Below, piece by piece: positions 8,701 to 16,215 of a stretch of 64,000 nt of DNA. Origin of the DNA: Yeguia hominis (lineage in GTDB: Bacteria > Bacillota > Clostridia > Oscillospirales > Acutalibacteraceae); assembly GCF_014384705.1 (NCBI RefSeq), contig NZ_JACRSN010000018.1, positions 1-64,000 of the forward strand, given 5' to 3'. The position numbers and the translations under genes were made by a program. The notes beneath the pieces were generated by a model that had not been told where the DNA came from, ran no database searches, and worked only from the letters and a program-made list of their open reading frames with translations. Each line of letters begins with the position of its first letter. Position 1 is the stretch's first letter.

Positions 8701-11700
8701 CTTACGGAAATCTCACTTGCCGTCAGGTCAACCGGCTGCACCGCCTCAAGAGCACGGACATTCTCTCCGTAATCCTCGGGGTAGAGCTCCGCACTCTGCT
8801 TTGCCCAACGGAGCTTTTCACGGACATTGCCGGAGAGATATTCATCGGCAGGGAGATACTTCGGCTTGCCGTCCTCTTCGCTTATGTGCATGGGGTTGAG
8901 GAAAATAACACCCTTCAAATCCTCAAACAGCTCCTGCTCGGTTTTACCGGTAAGCTGCGACATATATGGCATGTCGATTCTTGCTTTTTCCGCAAGGGAC
9001 AGAGCATAGGCCTCGGAAGCCGTGTCAACCGACTGCACCGTTACCTTCTGCTTGATGGTTCGTTTGGAGAACATATCTGCCTTGCGGAGGAAGTTGCCCT
9101 CATCATCCAGCACCTCCAGCGAGGCAAGTAGACAGTAGGAGCTGTCGGAATTGAAAGCCGAATTGTTGGCTCTTGCGCTGATAAGCCCATATTTTTTGCT
9201 GAAATCATCATAGAGGCGATTGAGTTTTTCCTGCTCTGCCTTGATATCGGCATCGGGATAGTCCTCCGTCTGATACTCGATCAGCGTCCGGACGCAGTCT
9301 CGGATGGCAATCATGCCCTTGATACGGCTTTCGGCAGTTGCGGAAACATCCACGGGGTTCATGCGGCTGTTTTCCCGGTAATAGATTTTGCCGTCCACCA
9401 CCGTGAAGCTGAAATTGCGCACATCAGGGTCAGCAGGGATAGAAAGGTCCTCATCCTCCGCTTCAAGATAGTCGATTTCAAATTCGGTAATCTCGGCATG
9501 AATGTTCTGGATGGCATCCCGCAAGAGGTCCCCAAGCTCTGCATTTTCATAAGCAATACAGGCGGACTCCATGCCGTGAGGCCCGCTGACCATCTGCATG
9601 TCGCCCAACACCATTTCAGGGTTGTCCACAAAATAGGCGTTCATCCGGATGCCATTGGCGTCGGTGGCCAGATGCACCCAATCGGGCTCAATATCCACCA
9701 ATCGGTCACGCTTTTGGAGGAAGATAATGTCCGATGTGACCTCTGTGCCGGCAGCGGCCTTGAAGGTATCATTCGGCAGCCGGATAGCGCCGAGGAGGTC
9801 CGCTCTCTGCGCGATATACTTTCGGACATTGGGGTTTTCCTTATCCAGCGTACCCTTTGAGGTGATGAAAGCAATCACGCCGCCGGGTCTTACCTTATCC
9901 AAAGTGCGAGCGAAGAAATAGTCGTGAATGAGAAAGTTGTGCTTGTCGTAGCGCTTGTCGGGCACCTTGAACTGCCCGAAGGGGACATTACCGATTGCAG
10001 CGTCAAAGAAGCTGTCGGGAAGGTTTGTATTCTCAAAGCCCTGCACCGCGATGCTGTTTTTCTGATAAAGCTGCTGCGCAATTCGCCCGGAAATACTGTC
10101 CAGCTCCACGCCGTAGAATTTTGCGTCATTCATGCTTTCGGGAACAAGCCCCATAAAGTTGCCGATGCCGCAGGAGGGCTCCAGCACATTGCCGGTCTGA
10201 AAGTGCATGTTCTCCAGGGCACTGTACACCGCCTTGATCACCACGGGCGGCGTATAGAAGGCCGTCAGCGTAGATTCTCTTGCCGACGCATATTCCTCAT
10301 CGGAAAGCACATTCTTCAGCTCGGTATAATGGGGATTGTCCTCCTTGAAGAACTCGGATAGACCGCCCCAGCCCACATAGTCGGCAAGCACACGCTGCTC
10401 GGTGGGTGTCGCCAATCGGCTTTCCGCATCCAGCTTGTTCAGGAGCTGAATGGCACGGATATTGTGATAGAACCGTTCCAGCGGCGTGCCAACGCCGATA
10501 TCATCGCTCTCGATTTGGAAGTTGGTTCGGTACTCGGTGTTGATTTCCGGGTGCAGCACATGAGGCGCGATCTTGGAAGGCCTTTTCACTTGTAGAGGCG
10601 GGGCGAGCGCTTCTTCCTGGTCATCCAGCAAGGCCTCCGCATTGGGGTAGGTCACGACCTCGCCGTCTTTGACGGTGCTGATGGGCAGAGCATCCAATTC
10701 TTCGTCCGTTAGGCTCTCAATTTCGGAATCGTCTTCTGCCAAATCTTCCGTTCCTCTGAATACCCGTGTGCCGTCCGCACCAAACTCCGCCTCATATCGG
10801 TCAGTCTCTCGCGCTGCTTCCCGGTCTGCCTCTAAAGACAGAATATCCTCGTGAATCTTCAGGAGGTTTTCCGGCGTGAACTCGATATAATCGCAGTCCA
10901 TCTCATAGTCATTTTCAGCTTCCATGAAGAACGGAGTATTGATGTCCGCAAGGAACTGATCCGACATTTCTTCAAGGTCATTTCGGAAGTCGGCGGCGTT
11001 TTCCGGATGGCTGGCAATGTCATACTGCTCGACAAGCTCTTCAAAAACGGAGAAATCAAGGTCACCGGAAACATACTGTCCGCCTGCATCTGCATCGGGA
11101 TTGAAGTAAATCCAGTGAACCTTGTTGCTGCCGGTGTCAAGGGATATTCTCGCCTTCGTATTGTCTGCAACAGGGGGTTCTTCCACGGCTTGCAGCAGCT
11201 TGTCATTCAGCGGATTTTCTTTGAGCCGGTTATCGAACTCCTCACGAGACAGCTCTTTGTTAAACAGCGGGAACTGTGTATCAAAGAGGACGACCTTCTT
11301 CTCGTCAAAAGACAGCAGCTCGTATTCCTGCGTGCCGATATAGACCGTATCACCGAGATGATAGCGGTATTCCTTCTGGGGCTCCGGCGGAGGGTTCAGC
11401 TCATCGAAGGTCGGCTCAAGCGGCTTTGCCACATCACTGTTCAACGCTTCCAGCATGGCTTCGCATCTTGCGGTCAGGTGGGTGTTGTCCGCAATGATCG
11501 AATTCATTGCCTCGCGCATCATGGGGAGGATGAAGTCACCCTCCGCAGTCCTGGCGTGCATTTTCTTATCGCCCACGCTGAACGCACTCCAACAGCTCGA
11601 CAAATAATACAGATTCAGCGCTTTGCTTTCCTCGCCAAGCTGCGCGACAAAGTCATTGTAATCATAGACAATCGACCGGAACTCATCAGAGATTTCACCT

Positions 11701-13319
11701 CGTTTCCTCCGAGCTTCTGCCTGCTCCCGGTAGGCAGGATAGTTGTCCTTTTCTGCTTGGCTCAGATAGCGGTCGGTGCGAATCAGCTCCCCGATCCGCT
11801 TCTCGACCTTGTTCCACCGCAAAAGCAGTTCCGCATCGGGCCGAGAGATTCTGCCTCTGCTGATTTTGATTCCCTTGGCGTCGTGGCTTTCATCGAGATT
11901 TCTGCCGGAAACGGCAGGATACGCGCCGCCGATGCCGTATTCGTTTTTCAAAAAGGCGATATTGTTCTCAGAAGAATCCTGTTTGAGAAACTGCTCATAG
12001 ATGCGGAATTTGCCCTGATGGATGCCGCTGCCCCGTGTCAGAATGGCGTCGATGTCCTCCTGAGAAATAGAAAAAGCGGAGGATTTTTCTTCCTCCGCTT
12101 CTGCGATAATTTCCTGCTGCTGTTCAACTGTGGGGAGCGTTACGCGTAGATCAGGTCGTTCAGAATCACTTCCTCCGCCGAGTGGCGAATGGAGTTCATC
12201 ATCTGCACCCACTGCATCTGATCTTCCGCTTTCAGGCGCTCCGTCACGCCCTGCTTCTCTGCCATCTGTCGGGTCAGGCGTTCCATCATCTCGTTGGCTT
12301 GCCGGTCCACTTCCTCCAGATGACTGTTCAGTGTTCCGTTCAGCAGCATCCCGGTGTAGATCCCATCCCGGTGTTTGCGGAGGAATGTCCGCCGCAGCAT
12401 TCCATACTTCCCAAGCTTCGGGCTCTCCGGCACGGTCAGATCGGGAATCAGATAGTCCCCCTGCATCGTATAGGTCAGTTCCATGTTCGTTGCTCCTTTC
12501 CTTGTTTTCTGTTCGGTTCTTATGATACGCAGAAGAACCGGTCTGCGCAAATGTGCGAATCTTCCGCTTTTCCTCCGTCTCCATCTCCTTGACGGTTTCG
12601 CCCATTTCCCGGATGACCATCTCAGAAATATCGCTGACTGCGGCACCGAGCACGGAGATTACCTCCACGGTGTTGAAATCAAAGAGATGGCTGAAATCCT
12701 CTCGGTCAAAATACCGCCTCGGCTCATAACCTGCACGGGAGAGTGCAATAAAAGCGACGCTGCTTTTCAGCGTGGTTTTCAGCCACGCCTCAAGGCTTGT
12801 GTCATCCAGCTCCTCCAGAAAGCTGCCGGCTTTGACAGCGTTCAGCTCCATGAGATAATCTGAAAGATTATCCTCCACGGCATAACCGGAAATATCCATG
12901 AGAAGGTGCGGGAAATCTCGCGGCTCCTCCACATCGCCGAAGCTGGCCTGAAGGCTTTCCGATACCGCATATTCGTACTCCGGCTTCATCTGCCAAAGGG
13001 TGATGTTCCTTCCGGCACGGCTGTTGGTGTCGGAGATATCAAAGACATGTCTCAGCTTGTAGGGAACATCTCTGTCGATCAGCAGCGCGATGCCTTTCGT
13101 GCCCTTGTTTACCCATCTGCCGAGTTTATTCCATGTGTCGATTTCCGCACACGCCGTTGCATCCGGCTTCTGCGCATGGATAAGCAGCTGCTCCTTAAAG
13201 CTGTACTTGTAGTTGTTTGCCGCCGTAATCAGAAAATCGGTATATCGGTCGGCATTGGAGGCGATATCCCTGGCAGTCTGGGACGCCATCTCCAAAATGA
13301 TTCTGTATTTGCTCGGCAT
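5757..13319 (-). CDS. Giant ICE methylase/SNF2-type helicase polyprotein
   Basis: 2520 residues. Residues 1-110 resemble the ArdC N-terminal domain ('TDFLITAANNYKYSFKEQLLIHAQKPDATA'). About 425-560 is a conserved block of these ICE proteins ('RGSGIHQGKFRIYEQF'). An adenine methyltransferase fold follows: 'VLEPSCGIGNFMG' at about 1050 and the catalytic NVPFG (variant of NPPY) at about 1111. A superfamily 2 helicase comes next: Walker A 'HVVGAGKTFEM' at about 1720, DEAH 'FIDEAHYYKN' at about 1885, 'ATGTPISNS' at about 1935 and motif VI 'QQREGRIIRQGN' at about 2215. The last 200 residues are coiled-coil. Such proteins are hallmarks of gut conjugative elements and are thought to protect or process transferred DNA. 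Residues about 279-393 are a low-complexity D/G/S/R-rich linker encoded by the same DNA as tnpV. Confidence 0.9.
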   Translation of the reverse strand: MPSKYRIILEMASQTARDIASNADRYTDFLITAANNYKYSFKEQLLIHAQKPDATACAEIDTWNKLGRWVNKGTKGIALLIDRDVPYKLRHVFDISDTNSRAGRNITLWQMKPEYEYAVSESLQASFGDVEEPRDFPHLLMDISGYAVEDNLSDYLMELNAVKAGSFLEELDDTSLEAWLKTTLKSSVAFIALSRAGYEPRRYFDREDFSHLFDFNTVEVISVLGAAVSDISEMVIREMGETVKEMETEEKRKIRTFAQTGSSAYHKNRTENKERSNEHGTDLYDAGGLSDSRSDRAGEPEAWEVWNAAADIPPQTPGWDLHRDAAERNTEQSSGGSGPASQRDDGTPDPTDGREAGRDGAPESGRSDAVGADDELHSPLGGGSDSERPDLRVTLPTVEQQQEIIAEAEEEKSSAFSISQEDIDAILTRGSGIHQGKFRIYEQFLKQDSSENNIAFLKNEYGIGGAYPAVSGRNLDESHDAKGIKISRGRISRPDAELLLRWNKVEKRIGELIRTDRYLSQAEKDNYPAYREQAEARRKRGEISDEFRSIVYDYNDFVAQLGEESKALNLYYLSSCWSAFSVGDKKMHARTAEGDFILPMMREAMNSIIADNTHLTARCEAMLEALNSDVAKPLEPTFDELNPPPEPQKEYRYHLGDTVYIGTQEYELLSFDEKKVVLFDTQFPLFNKELSREEFDNRLKENPLNDKLLQAVEEPPVADNTKARISLDTGSNKVHWIYFNPDADAGGQYVSGDLDFSVFEELVEQYDIASHPENAADFRNDLEEMSDQFLADINTPFFMEAENDYEMDCDYIEFTPENLLKIHEDILSLEADREAARETDRYEAEFGADGTRVFRGTEDLAEDDSEIESLTDEELDALPISTVKDGEVVTYPNAEALLDDQEEALAPPLQVKRPSKIAPHVLHPEINTEYRTNFQIESDDIGVGTPLERFYHNIRAIQLLNKLDAESRLATPTEQRVLADYVGWGGLSEFFKEDNPHYTELKNVLSDEEYASARESTLTAFYTPPVVIKAVYSALENMHFQTGNVLEPSCGIGNFMGLVPESMNDAKFYGVELDSISGRIAQQLYQKNSIAVQGFENTNLPDSFFDAAIGNVPFGQFKVPDKRYDKHNFLIHDYFFARTLDKVRPGGVIAFITSKGTLDKENPNVRKYIAQRADLLGAIRLPNDTFKAAAGTEVTSDIIFLQKRDRLVDIEPDWVHLATDANGIRMNAYFVDNPEMVLGDMQMVSGPHGMESACIAYENAELGDLLRDAIQNIHAEITEFEIDYLEAEDEDLSIPADPDVRNFSFTVVDGKIYYRENSRMNPVDVSATAESRIKGMIAIRDCVRTLIEYQTEDYPDADIKAEQEKLNRLYDDFSKKYGLISARANNSAFNSDSSYCLLASLEVLDDEGNFLRKADMFSKRTIKQKVTVQSVDTASEAYALSLAEKARIDMPYMSQLTGKTEQELFEDLKGVIFLNPMHISEEDGKPKYLPADEYLSGNVREKLRWAKQSAELYPEDYGENVRALEAVQPVDLTASEISVRLGATWLPPEIVEQFMFELFSTPRYCQWNIHVHYAQYTGEWNVEGKSYDRSNVKAHNTYGTGRVNGYKIMEETLNLRDVRIFDYIEDENGRKTAVLNKKETAIAQGKQELIKQAFADWIWSDPERREQLTKLYNEKFNSIRPREYDGSHLNFVGINPEITLRPHQVNAIAHILYGGNTLLAHVVGAGKTFEMVAAAQESKRLGLCQKSLFVVPNHLTEQWASEYLQLYPSANILVATKKDFETKNRKKFCGRIATGDYDAVIIGHSQFEKIPMSLERQRAILQQQLDEVLDGISELKKNRGDNFSIKQLERTKKTVKQKLDKLNDQSRKDDVVTFEELGVDRIFIDEAHYYKNLAAFTKMRNVGNISQTEAMKSSDLYMKCRYLDELSGGRGVVFATGTPISNSMVEMYTMQKYLQYGALRRNDLLHFDAWASTFGETVTAIELSPEGTGYRAKTRFAKFYNLPELMAMFKETADIQTADMLKLPVPEAHYHSVVLKPSETQKEMVASLSERAERVRNKMVDSSVDNMLLITNDGRKLALDQRLMNDMLPDSETSKVGACAENVFDIWQRTADRKSTQMVFCDLSTPHGDGKFNVYDDLRNKLIAKGVPAEEIAYIHTANSEAQKKELFGKVRSGQVRVLIGSTQKMGAGTNVQTKLAALHHLDCPWRPSDLQQREGRIIRQGNENKEVDIYTYVTENTFDSYLYQLVESKQKFIGQIMTSKSPVRSAEDIDETALSYAEIKALCAGNPHIKEKMDLDIDVSRLKLLKANHLSQRYALEDQILKEFPQRIRSLEQRIEGYQADIDQRKRNTEPNEDGFSPMIMPGGTVREKKAAGDAILGLCKSMTSPEPISIGQYRGFDMELSFDTFSREYKITLIHQLRHTVTLGTDIFGNIQRLDNTLGAFEERMAACAEQLENTRVQLENAKAEVQKPFPQEEELKTKSARLNELNAMLNLDKRENEIVDGERGEEEPQKSSADRER
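12140..12484 (-). CDS. tnpV: TnpV family protein, nested inside the helicase gene in another frame
   Basis: 114 residues beginning MELTYTMQGDYLIPDLTVPE and ending ...EEVILNDLIYA, with a central helix 'LNSHLEEVDRQANEMMERL'. This is the TnpV family first named on the clostridial transposon Tn4451; function unknown. It lies wholly within the helicase coding sequence, same strand, shifted by one base, and has its own strong ribosome site (AAAGGAG, eight bases before the ATG). The well-formed TnpV reading versus the low-complexity linker in the helicase frame shows that TnpV is the ancestral frame here and the helicase linker is overprinted. Confidence 0.85.
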   Translation of the reverse strand: MELTYTMQGDYLIPDLTVPESPKLGKYGMLRRTFLRKHRDGIYTGMLLNGTLNSHLEEVDRQANEMMERLTRQMAEKQGVTERLKAEDQMQWVQMMNSIRHSAEEVILNDLIYA

Positions 13320-13332
13320 GGGAACTCCCTCC

Positions 13333-13662
13333 TTATCTTACTTTGATCGTGACCTCAACGGTCTGCGCATTCTCTCCGAGGATCGACGCAAATAAAAGCC
13401 CGGTCCTGGCGTTGGACACCTTCGTCACAAGCTCATTCAGCCGGCAGACGGTGGTATTGATCTCTTTCTGGTTATCTGCGTAATAGTAGCCCGTTTCATC
13501 GCTGCAAACAGGAAAGCCATCCTGTCGTAAGGCGCTGATCTTGCGGCGAATATTTCGTCCGTCAAGCAGAAACAGCTTTTCAAGCTCCTTGCTGTGGATG
13601 GCATTTTCTTTGCCAATATGATTTTTACGGAGATACTCGCAGATGGCTTTCTTCTTATCCAT
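13333..13662 (-). CDS. Small winged-helix DNA-binding protein
   Basis: 109 residues. 'KKKAICEYLRKNHIGKENAI' and 'LEKLFLLDGRNIRRKISALRQDGFPVCSDETGYYYA' form a clear winged helix (about residues 5-65) of the kind found in phage and ICE replication regulators; the remaining 40 residues form a helix and a beta end. Probably binds DNA; target unknown. It lies 13 bases upstream of the helicase start and has AAGGAGA before its ATG. Confidence 0.7.
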   Translation of the reverse strand: MDKKKAICEYLRKNHIGKENAIHSKELEKLFLLDGRNIRRKISALRQDGFPVCSDETGYYYADNQKEINTTVCRLNELVTKVSNARTGLLFASILGENAQTVEVTIKVR

Positions 13663-13671
13663 AGCTTCTCC

Positions 13672-13977
13672 TTATCTCTCAGGTTCGTGTTCTTTTTTCT
13701 TTGGAGCCATTGCCGGAAGCTTTCTGTAAGGATTGTCCTCAACAGAAAGTCCCTTTGGCAGTGTATCCAGGTCGTTCAGAAACGCACGGGAAATGGTCTT
13801 GCCGTTCCGGTCTCGGTAGAGAACGATGCACAGCGGCTCTCCGTGATAGAGCGACTCCTTCAGGTCTTCCAGGAAGCGCTGCTCATCGCTGTACTCAACG
13901 CTGCTGCATACTTTTCCGTTGAAAGCCAAATAGTCCAGTCTGGCAATATAACTTTCGCTCGGCAGTGCGTGGTTCAT
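13672..13977 (-). CDS. Hypothetical ICE protein (101 aa)
   Basis: Not assigned to a family with certainty. Central segment 'GEPLCIVLYRDRNGKTISRAFLNDLDTLPKG' looks like a small alpha/beta domain, and the tail is proline/lysine-rich. It starts in an ATGA overlap with the gene upstream, whose last codons carry the GAGGTGA ribosome site, so translation is coupled. No membrane segment or catalytic motif is visible. Confidence 0.6.
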   Translation of the reverse strand: MNHALPSESYIARLDYLAFNGKVCSSVEYSDEQRFLEDLKESLYHGEPLCIVLYRDRNGKTISRAFLNDLDTLPKGLSVEDNPYRKLPAMAPKKKEHEPER

Positions 13978-14519
13978 CGTGCCTCACCTCGCTCTCTCTG
14001 CCTGGTTGGAAAGCTCCAACCGTACACTTTTCCGATCTCATCGCCAAGCCTGCGGGTGACATAGACAATGTCTGCCCTGGTGGCTGTGCCGTTGTAGATT
14101 TTTTCTTTGAGCCGGTCTTTCTGCGCCTTGGAAACATTGTCCTTATATACCCGATAGAGATAATGGTTTGTGCCGTCATGGTGGGTGTCATCGCACCGGA
14201 AGTCTCCGTTTCGGTCCACATACCATGTGGTGTAGTCGTAATCAGAGTAAAGGCAGTCACGGATATTGCCGCTGGGAATTTCTTTGTATCCCGTGCGCCT
14301 GCCATTCCAAAGCCCCAGATCGGCAACAACCAGTATCGGCTGCGAAAGCTGGATGTCCAAATTCAGGCGTTCGTCCTCAAGATAATGCCCATTTTCCTCA
14401 TACATCATGGCGACGCGCTCGTCCTCGGAAAGCGTCGGATATTCTTCCTCCATCCAGTCTTTCCACTCCTCATAGTCAAGGTCAGCATTGGACCAGATAC
14501 GATAATCGTCCTTACTCAT
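13974..14519 (-). CDS. Hypothetical acidic ICE protein (181 aa)
   Basis: Very acidic and aromatic-rich N-terminus (DDYRIWSNADLDYEEWKDWMEEEYP), then a beta-rich section ('QPILVVADLGLWNGRRTGYKEI', 'TTWYVDRNGDFRCDDTHHDGTNHYLYRVYK'). I recognise it only as a recurring member of this type of ICE. It both starts and ends in ATGA overlaps, and its C-terminus RERGEAR is the translation of the ribosome site of the next gene. Soluble; no signal peptide. Confidence 0.6.
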   Translation of the reverse strand: MSKDDYRIWSNADLDYEEWKDWMEEEYPTLSEDERVAMMYEENGHYLEDERLNLDIQLSQPILVVADLGLWNGRRTGYKEIPSGNIRDCLYSDYDYTTWYVDRNGDFRCDDTHHDGTNHYLYRVYKDNVSKAQKDRLKEKIYNGTATRADIVYVTRRLGDEIGKVYGWSFPTRQRERGEAR

Positions 14520-15454
14520 CGTGCATCACCTCTGTCCTTCGGCATCATGGGCTTTCCGTCTGCGTCATAATTTCTCGGGTCTGCGGCGGGCACCTGAAAG
14601 CCGAACATGGAGCCGGCCTTCATCGCTTCTTCCTGCGCCTTGCTGACGCCGAGCTTTGTGTTGTACTCATTCACGATGCTCCGGGCTTCGTCCTTGTCGG
14701 TGACGGGAATGTCCGTTTTGAAGTAGCCTTTTTCGCCGCGCTTGATGATAATGATTTCGTCGCTGCCGGAAAGAACGCTGTAGCACTGCTCGGGCAGGTT
14801 GTCCCGAACCGGCTCGCAGGTATGGCCGCCATATTCCATGCGCTCGGCAAACTCACAGATGTGATAGAGGTTGCTCCCGATCTCCACATGGTAGTCGTCG
14901 ATATAGCGGCAGGTGCGGATCTGATCTTCATTCCACGAATAGTGGATTTTTACCTTGCCGCCATCCGGAATGCGAAACAGCTCCTTGTAATGGCTGTCAA
15001 TAAAACGGATTCCTTTCTCTGCGTCCTTCAGGTGCTGATCGAGCCAATCCCGGCGATAGCAATAGCAGTACAGGTTGTATTCGCCTCTGTCCGGATTCAG
15101 GCGCAGAAGATAGGCATATTTTTCGGTATCCACACGAACGCCATAGTAGCCCGGTTCCTCCTGCATACGGCTTTGGGGTGTGCAATAGCAGTACTTGGCA
15201 AGCGCCCTGCGGTTATGAAGAATGTCGCCTTCCTCACGCAGAGAGTTGATGACTTCGTCAAACTCCGCCTTGAACTCATCGGTTTTCAGCTCCTCCCGGA
15301 AATCAAACCAGCTGCTGAAAAAGCCGTTGCCGTCTGTATCCATATCTGCCCGGAGGTGGCCGATCAGTCCGGTTTGCATGGAAATTTGCGTGCTCTGACG
15401 GAAGGTATATTTGTCCTCCGCCTCGATCATTGCTCTTTTTTCATACTCGATCAT
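14516..15454 (-). CDS. Hypothetical ICE protein (312 aa)
   Basis: Contains 'LAKYCYCTPQSRMQEEPGYYGVRVDTEKYAYLLRLNPDRGEYNLYCYCYRR' at about 110-165 and a C-terminal part with 'IIIIKRGEKGYFKTD' at about 235-250 that resembles domains repeated in large polyvalent ICE proteins. No catalytic motif is clear, and I cannot name the family. Start and stop are both ATGA overlaps with neighbours, and the tail KDRGDAR is coded by the ribosome site of the downstream gene. Confidence 0.6.
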   Translation of the reverse strand: MIEYEKRAMIEAEDKYTFRQSTQISMQTGLIGHLRADMDTDGNGFFSSWFDFREELKTDEFKAEFDEVINSLREEGDILHNRRALAKYCYCTPQSRMQEEPGYYGVRVDTEKYAYLLRLNPDRGEYNLYCYCYRRDWLDQHLKDAEKGIRFIDSHYKELFRIPDGGKVKIHYSWNEDQIRTCRYIDDYHVEIGSNLYHICEFAERMEYGGHTCEPVRDNLPEQCYSVLSGSDEIIIIKRGEKGYFKTDIPVTDKDEARSIVNEYNTKLGVSKAQEEAMKAGSMFGFQVPAADPRNYDADGKPMMPKDRGDAR

Positions 15455-16071
15455 CTTGCGTCACCTCTTTCTTTAGCCGGTTTCTTTTCCTGCGCGTGCA
15501 TCTCTTTCGCTTTCTCCAAGCCCTTCTGCGCCCATTCGGGAAGGCGCTTTTCCTCCATGACACCGAGAAAATCCGTGCGATAAAAGGAGGTCTTTCTCCC
15601 GTCGTACAGAGAAATGCAGTAGCAGGTACGGCCTCGCGCATTTGCCTGCGCACCGAAGCCGCCGGTACACAGCATAAGCTGATGATTGGCGTGGCGAAAC
15701 TCAGGCCGGAGAATGCTGCCCTTGATGACAACCACCTTGTTCTCAATGGAATCTTTGTAGGAAACCGGCGCGCAGCTTTCTGCCATGAGTTCCTCATTTA
15801 TGCCGACCTCCTGACAGGCTCTCTCGTTTTCCTGAATAATCTCCTCGGCTGCATCCGCTACGCGCTGGCCGAACACCTTTGCAATCTCTGCAAAATCGTC
15901 GCTGACCAGCACTCCGGAATAGCGCTCGAAAATGGCGTTGGTCTCTACGAAGCAACACATATACCGTTCATCCTTGTCGGCGTCGGGATTCTCGCCCAGA
16001 GCAATATCCTTGTGCCCGATATACATGGAATACTTTACGGAGTAATCTCCGATTTTTCTTGTCTCTTCCAT
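15451..16071 (-). CDS. Hypothetical ICE protein (206 aa)
   Basis: Function unknown. Its middle part 'QLMLCTGGFGAQANARGRTCYCISLYDGRKTSFYRTDFLGVM' (about 130-170) is a motif I know from several accessory proteins of conjugative elements. The N-terminal half is a soluble alpha/beta region and the C-terminus is lysine-rich, ending KERGDAR, which is the coding reading of the next gene's ribosome site. AAGGAG stands five bases before its ATG, and a strong hairpin separates it from the adhesin pair upstream, so it may be a new transcription or translation unit. Confidence 0.6.
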   Translation of the reverse strand: MEETRKIGDYSVKYSMYIGHKDIALGENPDADKDERYMCCFVETNAIFERYSGVLVSDDFAEIAKVFGQRVADAAEEIIQENERACQEVGINEELMAESCAPVSYKDSIENKVVVIKGSILRPEFRHANHQLMLCTGGFGAQANARGRTCYCISLYDGRKTSFYRTDFLGVMEEKRLPEWAQKGLEKAKEMHAQEKKPAKERGDAR

Positions 16072-16090
16072 AGCGTCTCCTTTTATAAGC

Positions 16091-16120
16091 GGGGCGGCAT
16101 CTGTAAAAAGATGCCGCCCC
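16091..16120. terminator. Perfect 12-bp hairpin after the adhesin/small membrane protein pair
   Basis: GGGGCGGCATCT and its exact complement enclose a 6-base loop, eight bases beyond the stop of the 28-residue gene. On the minus strand the stem is followed by GCTTATAAAAGG without a U-run; it may be a partial terminator or a processing/stability hairpin limiting expression of downstream genes. Confidence 0.55.
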
Positions 16121-16128
16121 TTGCCGTT

Positions 16129-16215
16129 TTACTTCCTGTTCTTCAGGCGAAGAACGATCAGCCCTGCGATAATAAACACCACAAGACCGATGCCGATAAT
16201 GACCTTAGCGTTCAT
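16129..16215 (-). CDS. 28-residue single-pass membrane protein coupled to the adhesin
   Basis: Translates as MNAKVIIGIGLVVFIIAGLI followed by VLRLKNRK: one hydrophobic helix with a positively charged tail. Its ATG overlaps the last 11 bases of the adhesin gene in another frame and is preceded by AAGGAGGT eight bases upstream, an ideal ribosome site that sits in the codons for the adhesin's cytoplasmic tail. That placement argues for a real gene, translated in step with the adhesin. Role unknown; it could help membrane insertion or sorting of the adhesin, or be a small regulatory peptide (inference). Confidence 0.6.
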   Translation of the reverse strand: MNAKVIIGIGLVVFIIAGLIVLRLKNRK

